Part shown: positions 41,532 to 50,675 of the stretch, piece after piece
Layout of the letters: each line of letters opens with the position of its first letter
How positions within the stretch are numbered: the first letter of the stretch is position 1
NCBI RefSeq assembly: GCF_017308015.1
Contig: NZ_JAFKFW010000007.1
Location: 118,844 to 182,843 of the forward strand
DNA: 64,000 bases
Reading direction: 5' to 3'
DNA from: Allobosea sp.
GTDB lineage: Bacteria > Pseudomonadota > Alphaproteobacteria > Rhizobiales > Beijerinckiaceae
Translations under genes and position numbers: made by a program
Notes under the pieces: generated by a model
What the model was told of the DNA's origin: nothing
What the model saw: the letters and a program-made list of their open reading frames with translations, nothing else
The model's database searches: none

Positions 41532-43135
41532 TTGGCCAGCCCCGCCCGCGCCGCAGTGGTGTCCTCGGCCATGTTGGCCTCGTAAGTGATGTTGGCCTTC
41601 GAGGCCCAGGCGATCTTCTGCCAGTAGAGCGGGATCACCGGCAGGTCGGCGAAAACCATCTTGGTCGCGGCCTGGATGCCGGCGATCCGCTTGCTGTCGT
41701 CGAACTGCGTCAGCGCCTCGGCCAGCGCCTTGTCGAAGGCGGGGTTGGAATAGCGCGCCCGGTTGAAGCCGCCGGTGCCGGCCTTCGAGTCAGCGGTCAT
41801 GAACAGGTTGCGCATGCCCGGCCCCGCCGTCGGCGTGGTCGTGCCCAGCGAGAAGATGAAGGCGGAGAAGCTCTGCCGGCTCGCGGCGCCGGCATAGACG
41901 TTATAGGGCTGCGTCATCACGCCGTTCACCTTGATGCCGCCGCGCGAGAACATCTGGCCGATCGCCTGCGCGATATCCTTGTCGCCGGCGAAACGGTCGT
42001 TCGAGGAATGGATGGTGATGCCGAACCCGTCCTTCAGCCCGGCCTGCTGAAGCAGCGCCTTGGCACCGGCAAGGTCGTTGGCGACCGGCTTGAGCGTCGG
42101 ATCGAAGCCGGCGACGCCCTCGGGCACGAGCTGACCGGCCGGCACGCCCGCTCCGTTGAGCAGCCGTTCGACGATTGCCGGCACGTTGATCAGCTTGGCC
42201 AGCGCCTGGCGCACGCGCAGGTCCCGCAGGGGGTTGGGCTTCAGCGGCTTGCCGTCCTTGTCAGTGACGAAGGGGCTCTCCTCGCGCGCAGTGTCGAGGG
42301 CGAGATAGATCAGGCGGGCCGAGGGAATCGCGTGAACCTTGAGACCCGCCGTCTTCTCCAGCACCGGCAGGTCGGCCGGCGGCACGCCGTCGATCAGGTC
42401 GACCGCGCCCGAGCGCAGCGCCGCCACGCGGGCAGCGTCATTGGCGATGAAGCGGATCGTCACGGTCTCGAAGGCGGGCTTCGGTCCCCAATAGCCCTCG
42501 TTGCGGGTCAGGATGACGCGGTCGCCCGGCACCCATTCCTTGAACTTGTAGGGGCCGGAGCCGACGAGCCCGTCGCCCTTGTTGTAGTCCTGCAGGCTCT
42601 TGCCCTCGGCAGAGGCGCGCTCGAGGATGTAGACGAAGCCGATGCGCTCCATCAGGTCGGGAGTCGGCGCCTCGGTCTTCACCTCCAGCGTCGTCGCATC
42701 GACCGCTTTGGCCGAGGTCACGCCCGAGACGTTGTTGGAGAACGGCGCCGGGCTGTTGGGCACGTTGCGGGCGCGCTCCAGCGAGAAGGCGACGTCATCG
42801 GCCGTGACCGGCTTGCCGCTCTGGAAACGGGCATCCTTGCGCAGGTTGATCCGCCATGTGGTCGGGTCGATCGTGCTCCAGCTCTCGGCCAGGCTCGGCT
42901 GCATGCGCAGATGCGCGTCGGTCTCGACCAGCCGGTCGAAGATCTGCATGGCGATGTTCTGGTTCGGCCCGGTGCGGGAGAACAGTGGGTCCATCGCCGA
43001 GGGCTCGCTCGCCGTACCGATGATGAGATCGGCGGCCCCGGCTAGGCTCGCGGTGCCCAGCCAGGCGGCGCTGGCCAGCAGGGGCAGGAGCGCGGTGAGG
43101 TGCGGCTTGCGGGTCATGCGAAGCTTGGAGGTCAT
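41528..43135 (-). CDS. ABC transporter substrate-binding protein, family 5 (operon 2)
   Basis: A 535-aa periplasmic binding protein with a signal peptide (LPLLASAAWLGTASLAGAAD), then the family-5 signature LIIGTASEPSAMDPLFSRTG, LAESWSTIDPTTWRINLRKD-ARFQSGKPVTADDVAFSLER and GDGLVGSGPYKFKEWVPGDR. It delivers ligand to the permeases encoded upstream in the operon. It is placed near the end, after the ATPases, unlike the first cluster. Ligand unknown; the hydrolase that follows suggests a peptide or an ester. Confidence 0.94.
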   Translation of the reverse strand: MTSKLRMTRKPHLTALLPLLASAAWLGTASLAGAADLIIGTASEPSAMDPLFSRTGPNQNIAMQIFDRLVETDAHLRMQPSLAESWSTIDPTTWRINLRKDARFQSGKPVTADDVAFSLERARNVPNSPAPFSNNVSGVTSAKAVDATTLEVKTEAPTPDLMERIGFVYILERASAEGKSLQDYNKGDGLVGSGPYKFKEWVPGDRVILTRNEGYWGPKPAFETVTIRFIANDAARVAALRSGAVDLIDGVPPADLPVLEKTAGLKVHAIPSARLIYLALDTAREESPFVTDKDGKPLKPNPLRDLRVRQALAKLINVPAIVERLLNGAGVPAGQLVPEGVAGFDPTLKPVANDLAGAKALLQQAGLKDGFGITIHSSNDRFAGDKDIAQAIGQMFSRGGIKVNGVMTQPYNVYAGAASRQSFSAFIFSLGTTTPTAGPGMRNLFMTADSKAGTGGFNRARYSNPAFDKALAEALTQFDDSKRIAGIQAATKMVFADLPVIPLYWQKIAWASKANITYEANMAEDTTAARAGLAK

Positions 43136-43149
43136 GCGATGTCTCCTCT

Positions 43150-44178
43150 TCAGGCGCTGCCGCCGGCCGTGACTGGCGCGGCGGCGATGGCATTGAGATG
43201 GCAGGCGCTGAGATGTCCGTCAGCGATCGGTTCGAGAGGCGGTCGCGCCTGCGCACAAGGCGCGAAGATGCGCGGGCAACGCGGATGGAAGGCGCAGCCG
43301 CTCGGCGGATGCAGCGGCGAGGGAATTTCGCCGCGGATCGGCGTGAAGGCGCGCCGGCGCTCCTTCACCGAGGGCAATTCGCGCAGCAGGGCCGCGGTAT
43401 AGGGGTGGTTCGGCGCGGCGAAGAAGGCATCGGCCGGCGCGGTCTCGACCACGCGCCCGAGATACATGATCGCGACGCGGTCGCTGATGTGCTTCACCAC
43501 GCTGAGATCATGGCTGATGAAGAGATAGGTCAGGCCGAGCTCCTCGCGCAGGTCCATGAACAGGTTGATGACCTGCGCCTGTATCGAGACGTCCAGCGCC
43601 GAGACCGACTCGTCGCAGACGATCATCCGTGGCTTGACCGCGAGCGCCCGGGCGATGCCGATGCGCTGGCGCTGGCCGCCGGAGAACTGGTGCGGGTAGC
43701 GCTTGCGGTAGGACGGGTCGAGCCCGACCTTCTCGAGCAGTTCCGCGACGTAGTCGTCGACCTCGCCGGCCCGGACGAGGCCATGCACCCGCGGCGCCTC
43801 GCCGACGAGGTCGACGACGCGCTTGCGCGGGTTGAGCGAGGACATCGGGTCCTGGAAGATCACCTGCACGGCAAGCCGCATCTCCAGCGCCTCGCTGCGC
43901 GAGAGCGAGGCGACATCCTTGCCCTGCCAGAGCAGGGTGCCCTCGGTCAGCGGCAAGAGCCCGGCCAGCAGGCGGCCGAGCGTGGACTTGCCGCAGCCGG
44001 ATTCGCCGACGAGGCCGAGCACCTCGCCCTGCCGGATGGCGATGTCGACACCTTCGACGGCATGGACGGTTTCCTCGGAGATGTTTGCGCCGAGCGCGCG
44101 GGCGAGCTTCTCCGCCGCGTCGAGGCCGCGGGAAAAGCGCCGGACGAGGCCGCGTCCTTCGATGAGCGCTCCGGTCAT
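43150..44178 (-). CDS. Oligopeptide ABC transporter ATP-binding protein (OppF-like)
   Basis: A 342-aa ATPase with Walker A GESGCGKSTLGRLLAG, signature FSGGQRQRIGIARALAV, Walker B MIVCDESVSALD and the Opp-type carboxy extension with the Cys pattern (GCAFHPRCPRIFAPC), which binds an Fe-S cluster in some homologues. The start ATG 44176-44178 overlaps the end of the OppD-like gene (ATGA). It is the second ATPase of the transporter. Confidence 0.94.
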   Translation of the reverse strand: MTGALIEGRGLVRRFSRGLDAAEKLARALGANISEETVHAVEGVDIAIRQGEVLGLVGESGCGKSTLGRLLAGLLPLTEGTLLWQGKDVASLSRSEALEMRLAVQVIFQDPMSSLNPRKRVVDLVGEAPRVHGLVRAGEVDDYVAELLEKVGLDPSYRKRYPHQFSGGQRQRIGIARALAVKPRMIVCDESVSALDVSIQAQVINLFMDLREELGLTYLFISHDLSVVKHISDRVAIMYLGRVVETAPADAFFAAPNHPYTAALLRELPSVKERRRAFTPIRGEIPSPLHPPSGCAFHPRCPRIFAPCAQARPPLEPIADGHLSACHLNAIAAAPVTAGGSA

Positions 44179-45146
44179 GCGGCGACTCCGGGCAAGAGCG
44201 GATGGTGACAACGGAAGCTGTGATGCTCGCCCTGTAGGACGGGTTCCTGCTGGCAGATTTCGCTCGCCGCGAAGCAGCGCGTGCGGAAGGCGCATCCGGC
44301 GGGCCGCGCCAAGGGCGAAGGCGAGAGGCCGGGGATCGGATGCAGCCGCTCGCCGCGCGCCGCGTTGGCCGGCAGCGCCTCCATCAGGCCGCGCGTGTAG
44401 GGATGGGCTGGCCGGTCGAGCACATCGTCGGTGGCGCCGGTCTCGACGATGCGGCCGGCATACATCACCGCGATCCGGTCGGCGAGGCCAGCGACGACGC
44501 CGAGATCGTGGCTGATCCAGATCAGCGCCATGCCGAACTCGCTCGCCAGCCGGCGCACCTCGAACAGGATCTGGCCCTGGATGGTGACGTCGAGCGCGGT
44601 CGTCGGTTCGTCGGCGATGATCAGGTCGGGCTTGTGCAGCAGCGCGATCGCGATGGCGACGCGCTGGCGCATGCCCCCGGAGAACTGGTGCGGATAGGCC
44701 TTCAGGCGTTCCTCCGGCGAGGGAATGCCGACGAGGCCGAGCGCATCGCGCGAGCGTACCCGCGCCTCCTCCCGCGAGACCGCGTCATGGGCGAGCACGG
44801 CCTCGACCATCTGCGTCTCGATCGAGAGCACCGGGTTGAGCGTCATCATCGGATCCTGGAAGATCATCGCGATCTTCTTGCCGCGCAGGCGCCTGAGCCG
44901 CTCGGTTGGAAGCCCGACGAGATCCTCGCCCTGGAACAGGATGCGCCCGCCCGCAATCCGTCCGGGCGGCTCGATCAGCCCCAGGATCGAGAAGCCGGTG
45001 ATCGACTTGCCCGAGCCGGATTCGCCGACGAGCCCGAGGATTTCACCGCGGTCGACGCTGAAGGAGACACCGTCCACGGCACGGACCAATCCGGCGGAGC
45101 TGGCGAACTGGGTTTCGAGATTCTCGACGACGAGCACCGGGGTCAT
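44175..45146 (-). CDS. Oligopeptide ABC transporter ATP-binding protein (OppD-like)
   Basis: A 323-aa ATPase with Walker [19 protein letters not shown], signature [20 protein letters not shown], Walker [13 protein letters not shown] and a carboxy extension with [15 protein letters not shown]. It starts 3 bp after the permease stop. With the OppF-like protein it forms the ATPase dimer of the transporter. Confidence 0.94.
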   Translation of the reverse strand: MTPVLVVENLETQFASSAGLVRAVDGVSFSVDRGEILGLVGESGSGKSITGFSILGLIEPPGRIAGGRILFQGEDLVGLPTERLRRLRGKKIAMIFQDPMMTLNPVLSIETQMVEAVLAHDAVSREEARVRSRDALGLVGIPSPEERLKAYPHQFSGGMRQRVAIAIALLHKPDLIIADEPTTALDVTIQGQILFEVRRLASEFGMALIWISHDLGVVAGLADRIAVMYAGRIVETGATDDVLDRPAHPYTRGLMEALPANAARGERLHPIPGLSPSPLARPAGCAFRTRCFAASEICQQEPVLQGEHHSFRCHHPLLPGVAA

Positions 45147-45149
45147 GGC

Positions 45150-46070
45150 TCAGCGCTCCGCGAGGCGGGGGTTCAGCACTTCGCGCAGCCTGTCGCCGAC
45201 GATGTTGATGCTGAAGACGAGGGTGAGCAGCAGCAATCCGGGATAGACGCTGATCCAGTACTGGCCGGAGAGCAGCACCTGATAGCCGTTGGCGATCAGG
45301 AGGCCGAGTGAGGGCTGGGTGATCGGCAGGCCGATGCCGAGGAAGGACAATGTCGCTTCGGCCGAGATCGCGTTCGCGACCTGGAGCGTGCCTATGACGA
45401 TCAAGGGCGAGAGGCAGTTCGGCAGGAGATGGCCGAAGAGCATGCGCGGGCGCGACAGGCCCAGCATCTTCGCCGCCTCGATATAGTCCTTGCCCTTCTC
45501 GACCAGCGCCGCGGCGCGAACCGCGCGGGCGAACATCGCCCATTGCACCAGTACCAGTGCGAAGATGACCTTGCCGACGCCCTGCCCAAGGATGGCGAGC
45601 AGCATCAGCGCGACCAGAAGGGTCGGGAAGCCCAGCATCAGGTCGACCAGCCGCATGATCACGCTGTCGACGCGGCCGCCGAAATAGGCGGCCGAGAGGC
45701 CGAGCACGGTGCCGACGAGGAGCGCCACGACGCCGGCGAGGACGCCGACGAAGAGCGAGGTCCTGAGGCCGTAGATCATGGCCGAGAGCATGTCGCGGCC
45801 CTGTACGTCGGTGCCGAACCAGTAGGTCGCGCCGCTCATGCTCTCGGAGCCCGGCGGCAGCTTCGAATCCATGATGTCGAGCGTCGAAAGGTCGTAAGGG
45901 TCCTGCGGCGCCAGCGCCGGACCGAAGACCGCGGTCAGGATCAGCAGGACGCAGACGATAGCCGCGATCGTCGCCTTCGGGCTCTTCAGGATACCGGCGA
46001 GCGAGCGCGCCAGCAGGCTGTCGGCATCGGGGCGGAGCGCCGCGAAGAGGGCGGGTTTCGCAAGCGCCAT
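45150..46070 (-). CDS. Oligopeptide ABC transporter permease (DppC/OppC-like)
   Basis: A 306-aa permease with an amino-terminal cytoplasmic extension, six helices and the DppC-type WFGTDVQGRDMLSAMIYGLRT loop (in two halves). The EAA loop is GKDYIEAAKMLGLSRPRMLF-GHLLPNCLSPL. The ATG overlaps the stop of the DppB-like gene (ATGA). Confidence 0.94.
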   Translation of the reverse strand: MALAKPALFAALRPDADSLLARSLAGILKSPKATIAAIVCVLLILTAVFGPALAPQDPYDLSTLDIMDSKLPPGSESMSGATYWFGTDVQGRDMLSAMIYGLRTSLFVGVLAGVVALLVGTVLGLSAAYFGGRVDSVIMRLVDLMLGFPTLLVALMLLAILGQGVGKVIFALVLVQWAMFARAVRAAALVEKGKDYIEAAKMLGLSRPRMLFGHLLPNCLSPLIVIGTLQVANAISAEATLSFLGIGLPITQPSLGLLIANGYQVLLSGQYWISVYPGLLLLTLVFSINIVGDRLREVLNPRLAER

Positions 46071-47041
46071 CAGTTGCGCCCCAGGCGGATGCGCGGATCG
46101 AGGATCGAGTAGAGCACGTCGACCGCGAAGTTCAGCACGATGAAGAGGCTGACGACGACCAGCAGGTAGGCGACCACCACCGGCCGGTCGAGCCGCATGA
46201 TCGAGTCGATCAGGAGCTTGCCGATGCCGGGCCAGGCGAAGATCGTCTCGGTGACGACGCCGAAGGCGATCAGCGAGCCGATCTCCATACCGATCACGGT
46301 GACCAGCGGGATCATGATCGTCTTCAGCACATGCACCAGCACGACCCGGCGTTCGGTCAGCCCCTTGGCACGCGCGAACTTGACGAAATCGAGCGGCATG
46401 GTCTCGCGCACGCCGGTCCGAGTCAGCCGGATCACCAGCGAGAGCTTGAACAGGGCGAGGTTGGTCGCCGGCAGGATCAGGTGGCGGATGCCCTCCCAGG
46501 AGGCGAAGCTGGTCTCGATGCCGAGGATCTGCCCGGTCGGCCCGCGCCCGCTGGAGGGCAGCCAGCCGAGCCAGACCGAGAAGATCATCACCAGCATCAT
46601 GCCCTGCCAGAAATTCGGCAGGCTGAAGCCGAGGATCGAGCCGGTCATGATCGTCTCGTCGACGACGGAGCGTGGCCTCAGGCCGGCGATCAGCCCGAGC
46701 GGGATGCCGATGACCAGCGCGATCAGGATCGCGACCAGCGCCAGCTCCAGCGTCGCCGGCAGGCGCTCGAGAATCAGCGAGATCGACGGCTGGTTGAAGA
46801 CGAAGGAGCGGCCGAGATCGCCCTTGAGCGCGTTGCCGAGAAAGGCGAGGAACTGGACCGGCAGCGGCTTGTCGAGACCGAGCGAGGCTTCGACCTGCGC
46901 CCGTTCGGCCGGCGTGGCGTCGGGCGCGATCAGCATCTCCGCGGGATCGCCGATGGCATAGACCCCGACGAAGACGATGACGGCGGTCGCCGCCAGCACC
47001 AGCAGGCTCTGCATCAATCGTCGGATGACGAAGACGGTCAT
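46070..47041 (-). CDS. Oligopeptide ABC transporter permease (DppB/OppB-like)
   Basis: A 323-aa permease with six helices, IGDPAEMLIAPDATPAERAQ after helix 1, and the EAA loop FVKFARAKGLTERRVVLVHV. It is the first structural gene of the operon (permease B, permease C, ATPase D, ATPase F, binding protein, hydrolase), all overlapping or within 14 bp. A T-N11-A dyad lies 88-102 bp upstream, next to the LysR gene. Confidence 0.94.
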   Translation of the reverse strand: MTVFVIRRLMQSLLVLAATAVIVFVGVYAIGDPAEMLIAPDATPAERAQVEASLGLDKPLPVQFLAFLGNALKGDLGRSFVFNQPSISLILERLPATLELALVAILIALVIGIPLGLIAGLRPRSVVDETIMTGSILGFSLPNFWQGMMLVMIFSVWLGWLPSSGRGPTGQILGIETSFASWEGIRHLILPATNLALFKLSLVIRLTRTGVRETMPLDFVKFARAKGLTERRVVLVHVLKTIMIPLVTVIGMEIGSLIAFGVVTETIFAWPGIGKLLIDSIMRLDRPVVVAYLLVVVSLFIVLNFAVDVLYSILDPRIRLGRN

Positions 47042-47128
47042 CGATGGCTCCCGGCTACGGCAGGGCGGCGTGATCGCCGTTCACCTGTCGCGCCGACCAT
47101 GAGCGGCGCCGAGAATCTCCGCAACCTT

Positions 47129-47143
47129 ATGCGCAAAGCGCAT
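47129..47143. promoter_or_regulatory. LysR-type T-N11-A dyad upstream of transporter operon
   Basis: ATGCGC-AAA-GCGCAT is a perfect inverted repeat that contains T-N11-A (47130-47142), the classical LysR-type box. It lies between the LysR gene stop (47148) and the permease start (47041). The neighbouring LysR regulator is the natural candidate to bind it. Confidence 0.55.
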
Positions 47144-47147
47144 CGGG

Positions 47148-48047
47148 CTATGTGCCGGCCTGCGCCTCCAGCCGGCTCTTCAGGATCTCCGTGAAGGCTT
47201 CCGCCGAGCGCGACATCGGCGCGCCCTTGAGCGTGACGATGCCATAGGCGCCGTGGATGCAGGGGCTGAACGGGCGCTGCGCGATCGGCAGGTGCCGGTA
47301 GAGCCCGGCGATCAGCTCGGGCACCACCGCGACGCCGAGCCCGCGGGCAACGAGCCCGCAGGTGGCCTCGACCGAATGGACCTCGATGCGCACGATCGGG
47401 AAGACGCCCGCCCGCCGCAATTGCCGCTCGAAGGCGAGGCGCGCCGGCCGCTGGCGGCCTAGCATGATCAGGGGATGTCCCGACAGGTCGCGCGGCACGA
47501 GATTCGGCCGTTCCGCCAGCGGGTGGCCGGCCGGCATGATGCAGACTGACTCCGAGCGCACGATCTCGCGGGCCTCGAAACCCTTGTTGCGCGGCGGCAG
47601 GCTGACGAAGCCGAGATCGGCGACGCGCGCCAGCACCATCTGCTCGATCGCGTCGTAATGTCCGCCGATCAGCTCGACCGAGGCGTCATGGCGCTCCGCC
47701 AGATAGATCTCGATCACCTCCGGCATCACGGTTGCGATGAAGGAATGCGGCACGGCCACCTTGAGGAAGCGCTGGCCGGCGGTTCCCGCCCGCAGGTCCT
47801 CGGTATAGCGCTTCAGCCGCGCGACCAGCGAAGCGAGTTCGCCGACCTCGTCCATCAGGGCGAAAGCTTCCGGCCGCGGCAGAAGGCGGCCATTGCTGCG
47901 CTCGAACAGCTCGAAGCCCAGTTCCTCCTCGAGCTGCGTGAGCTGCCGGCTGACCGCCGATTGCGACAGGCCGAGCGTGGCGGCACCGGCGGTCGTGGAA
48001 CCGCCGGCCATGACGGCGCGGAAGATTTCGATCTGCCGGATCTTCAT
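47148..48047 (-). CDS. LysR-family transcriptional regulator
   Basis: A 299-aa LysR-type regulator: amino-terminal winged helix (IFRAVMAGGSTTAGAATLGLS, SQSAVSRQLTQLEEELGFEL) and periplasmic-binding-like effector domain (LKVAVPHSFIATVMPEVIEI, VARGLGVAVVPELIAG). It precedes the transporter operon on the same strand with 106 bp between, so it probably regulates it. The start codon is ATG 48045-48047. Confidence 0.95.
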   Translation of the reverse strand: MKIRQIEIFRAVMAGGSTTAGAATLGLSQSAVSRQLTQLEEELGFELFERSNGRLLPRPEAFALMDEVGELASLVARLKRYTEDLRAGTAGQRFLKVAVPHSFIATVMPEVIEIYLAERHDASVELIGGHYDAIEQMVLARVADLGFVSLPPRNKGFEAREIVRSESVCIMPAGHPLAERPNLVPRDLSGHPLIMLGRQRPARLAFERQLRRAGVFPIVRIEVHSVEATCGLVARGLGVAVVPELIAGLYRHLPIAQRPFSPCIHGAYGIVTLKGAPMSRSAEAFTEILKSRLEAQAGT

Positions 48048-48488
48048 CGATCGGAAGTCTCGCGATGGGTCGGTGCCGGCTCTTCAGCCGGTGGCCTGAT
48101 CCAATAGCGGATCATTCGCCCCCGCCAGCACTTCTTTCCTGCCCCGGACGATCGGGTCTCGACAAGAAGGCCGTAACGCAAAAGCCGCCTTCCCTCCGCT
48201 CTCGGCACGACGCTCCCCTCATATGATCGACGATGGCTTGGGCCCGATGACCTGGGCGACGATGAGCCACGCGCTCCAAGGCATCCGGTCGCGCACGCTT
48301 CCTCGGGCCGCACGAAAAGGTCGGCGGCGCGTCAGCCCGGCTGGATGGTCGAGAGGCCGCCTTCATTATGGATGCCGTGTTTTCCCGCCCCCCGGAGCGA
48401 GCGGACGCAACGCTCTCCCTCTTTGCTTCATCGCAAAGACAGTCCCGATCAGACCGCTATATCCGCCACGATAAAATCGGAGCCTCTC
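48048..48488. other. Gene-free stretch upstream of LysR and small membrane gene
   Basis: This 441-bp gap holds the expected promoters of the LysR gene (minus) and the small gene at 48489 (plus). Short open frames here have unusual composition and no recognisable domain. I see no strong palindrome, terminator or RNA gene. Confidence 0.4.
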
Positions 48489-48668
48489 ATGACCTTGTCC
48501 GAAGTGACGCGAAACAGAACGATCCTGACCATTCTTCTCCTTGCCGCCGTGGCGGCGGCAGCAGCGATCGCCGCCTTCGGCACCGGCATCTTCCACGTCG
48601 TCCTGTTCTCGGCCTTCGCCCTGTCCGCAACGATCCTCTCGACATTCCTCGTCGTCGCGTTGAACTAG
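48489..48668 (+). CDS. Small membrane protein, two predicted helices
   Basis: A 59-aa protein (ATG 48489) with a short basic start (TLSEVTRNR) and two hydrophobic stretches: ILTILLLAAVAAAAAIAAFG and FHVVLFSAFALSATILSTFL. It resembles small inner-membrane hypothetical proteins. Nothing further can be said about the function. It lies 47 bp ahead of the FAD oxidoreductase gene on the same strand. Confidence 0.6.
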   Translation: MTLSEVTRNRTILTILLLAAVAAAAAIAAFGTGIFHVVLFSAFALSATILSTFLVVALN

Positions 48669-48715
48669 GGGCCCGCGCCTTTCGGGCACGGCCTCCCTCC
48701 TTTCGCAGCAAAGCC

Positions 48716-50011
48716 ATGTCCAAGCTGACCTACCCGAAGTACACAAACCATTGCGGCTGGAACGCGATGCTTCCCGCGCGCACGCCGCGCGCCGCGCTGA
48801 GCGAAGACATAGCGGCCGATTATGCCGTCATCGGCGCGGGCTATACCGGGGTTGCCGCGGCCCGGCGCCTGCACGAGCTCGATCCGCAGGCGCGCATCGC
48901 CCTCATCGAGGCGACGACGGTCGGCGAAGGCTCGTCCGCGCGCAATTCGGGCTTCACCGCCCCCGACGTGCTGCCGCGCACGGCCTCGCTGGAAATGGCG
49001 GACAAGGCCCGCAATCAGACGAGGCTCTTCACCGAAGCCTTCGTCTGGCTGCAAGGCATCATCCGCGACAACGATATCGCCTGCGACATGCAGAAGGTCG
49101 GCTCGATCCGCGCCGCCGCGACCGAAGAGGGCGAGGCCACCCTGCGCAAGGTCGCCGAGGTCGCCCGGGCCAACAACCTCCAGCATACGATCCTCGACCG
49201 GGCCGGCATCCGCGAGCGCATCGGCGCGGATTACTATCGCTACGGCATCCATCTGCACGACACCTGGCTGCTGCAGCCAGCGGCCTTGATCCGTGGCCTT
49301 GTCGATGCGCTCCCCGCGAACATCACGCTCTACGAGCAGAGTCCGGTCCGCGAGATGCGCCGGGAAGGCTCCGGTTGGCGGCTCGCCACCGAGGGCGGCA
49401 GCATCCGCTGCCGGACGGTCGTGCTGGCTAATAACGGCTTCATTCCCCGGCTCGGCTACCTGAAGTCGCGCATGGCGACGATCTTCACCTATGCCGCCGT
49501 CACCGAAGCGGTAAAGGACGCCGATATCGAACATCTCGGCCAGTCCCCTGCCTGGGGCCTCCTGCCCGCACACCGGCTCGGCACGACCTTGCGCCGCATC
49601 GGCCGTGACCGTCTCATGGTCCGTTCGCTCTACGCCCATGACGCCGAGATCGCGCAGGCCGCTGCCGTGCGCGCATTGCGCGACCGTTTCGAGCGCCGCT
49701 GGCCGGCACTGCGGCATATCGATTTCGAATATGTCTGGGGTGGAACGACGGCCTTCACCATGAATGGCGCGCCCTGGTGGGGAAAGCTCGAGGACGGACT
49801 CTATGCCTCCGGCGGCTGCAATGGCAGCGGCCTCGCCAAGGGCACGATGCTCGGCCGCAGTCTCGCCGACCTGATCCGCGGCGTCGGCAGGGCGGTCGAG
49901 GTCGGGACGATCATGGGCGAGGCGAGCTGGATCGCGCCCGAGCCGTTCCGTTCGATCGGCTTCCGCGTCATCTCGACGCTGGAAAGCCGCAAGGCCGGAC
50001 TGGAGGCCTGA
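48716..50011 (+). CDS. FAD-dependent amine oxidase / oxidoreductase (DAO family)
   Basis: A 431-aa flavoprotein of the D-amino-acid-oxidase/glycine-oxidase family. The dinucleotide-binding Rossmann motif AVIGAGYTGVAAARRLHEL lies near 36-55; EGSSARNSGFTAPDVLP follows, as in gamma-glutamylputrescine oxidase (PuuB)-like proteins, and the carboxy end has GGCNGSGLAKGTMLGRSLAD, the second FAD contact. Its likely reaction is oxidative deamination of an amine or amino acid; the substrate is unresolved. It lies next to an Lrp-type regulator (convergent, 40 bp away). ATG 48716 is preceded by a short purine-rich stretch. Confidence 0.9.
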   Translation: MSKLTYPKYTNHCGWNAMLPARTPRAALSEDIAADYAVIGAGYTGVAAARRLHELDPQARIALIEATTVGEGSSARNSGFTAPDVLPRTASLEMADKARNQTRLFTEAFVWLQGIIRDNDIACDMQKVGSIRAAATEEGEATLRKVAEVARANNLQHTILDRAGIRERIGADYYRYGIHLHDTWLLQPAALIRGLVDALPANITLYEQSPVREMRREGSGWRLATEGGSIRCRTVVLANNGFIPRLGYLKSRMATIFTYAAVTEAVKDADIEHLGQSPAWGLLPAHRLGTTLRRIGRDRLMVRSLYAHDAEIAQAAAVRALRDRFERRWPALRHIDFEYVWGGTTAFTMNGAPWWGKLEDGLYASGGCNGSGLAKGTMLGRSLADLIRGVGRAVEVGTIMGEASWIAPEPFRSIGFRVISTLESRKAGLEA

Positions 50012-50050
50012 AGAGCATGCCGGCTCCGGAACGATCCGGGCCGGCCCGCC

Positions 50051-50527
50051 TCACCAGGTTTCCTTGACCGTCTCCATGGCGACATTGGTCGAGGTGTTCG
50101 CGACATGGGGCAGGTTCGAGATCTTCTCGCCCAGCACGGCCCGGTAGCGCCTGATGTCAGGCGTCCTGATCTTGAGGAGGTAGTCGAAACGCCCGGCGAT
50201 CATGTGGCATTCCTCGACCTCCCTGATCTTCTTGACCTCCTCGTTGAACTTCGTCAGCGCCTTTTCCGTGGTGTCGGACAGCTTCACTTCGGCGAAGGCA
50301 ATGTGATCGAGCTTGAGTTTCGCCGGATTGAGCGTCGCCCGGAAGCCCTCGATATAGCCGTCGTCGAGCAGCCTGCGGAACCGGATCTGACAGGGCGTCT
50401 TGGATAGGCCGATCCGCGCCCCGAGTTCTGCGATCGAAATCCGGCCATCCTCCCGGAGCACGTCCAGAATCTTCCGATCGAACGCGTCCAGATCGCCTTC
50501 TATTGGTAATTCCTTAGGCTTTTTCAC
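50051..50527 (-). CDS. Lrp/AsnC-family regulator, probable activator of putA (PutR-like)
   Basis: A 158-aa Lrp/AsnC regulator: amino-terminal helix-turn-helix (LDAFDRKILDVLREDGRISI-AELGARIGLSKTPCQIR) and a RAM ligand-binding domain (IAFAEVKLSD, ECHMIAGRFDYLLKIRTPDI). It diverges from putA across 148 bp, the arrangement of PutR in Agrobacterium and Rhodobacter, where proline-responsive Lrp proteins activate putA. GTG 50525-50527 has GAGG 7 bp upstream and is preferred to TTG 50533. Confidence 0.93.
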   Translation of the reverse strand: MKKPKELPIEGDLDAFDRKILDVLREDGRISIAELGARIGLSKTPCQIRFRRLLDDGYIEGFRATLNPAKLKLDHIAFAEVKLSDTTEKALTKFNEEVKKIREVEECHMIAGRFDYLLKIRTPDIRRYRAVLGEKISNLPHVANTSTNVAMETVKETW

Positions 50528-50675
50528 TTGCAATCCTCAAATCTGAAGTCTGATTGGACTGCAGGATAGCAGCATTTGGACCGCCCGAAAATCAGGCTCA
50601 TGATAAGCTCCCGCGCAAAGAACGGGAGAGGGTATCGCCTCCGGCCCGTCGCGTTCGAACCAGCCGGGAAAAGCC

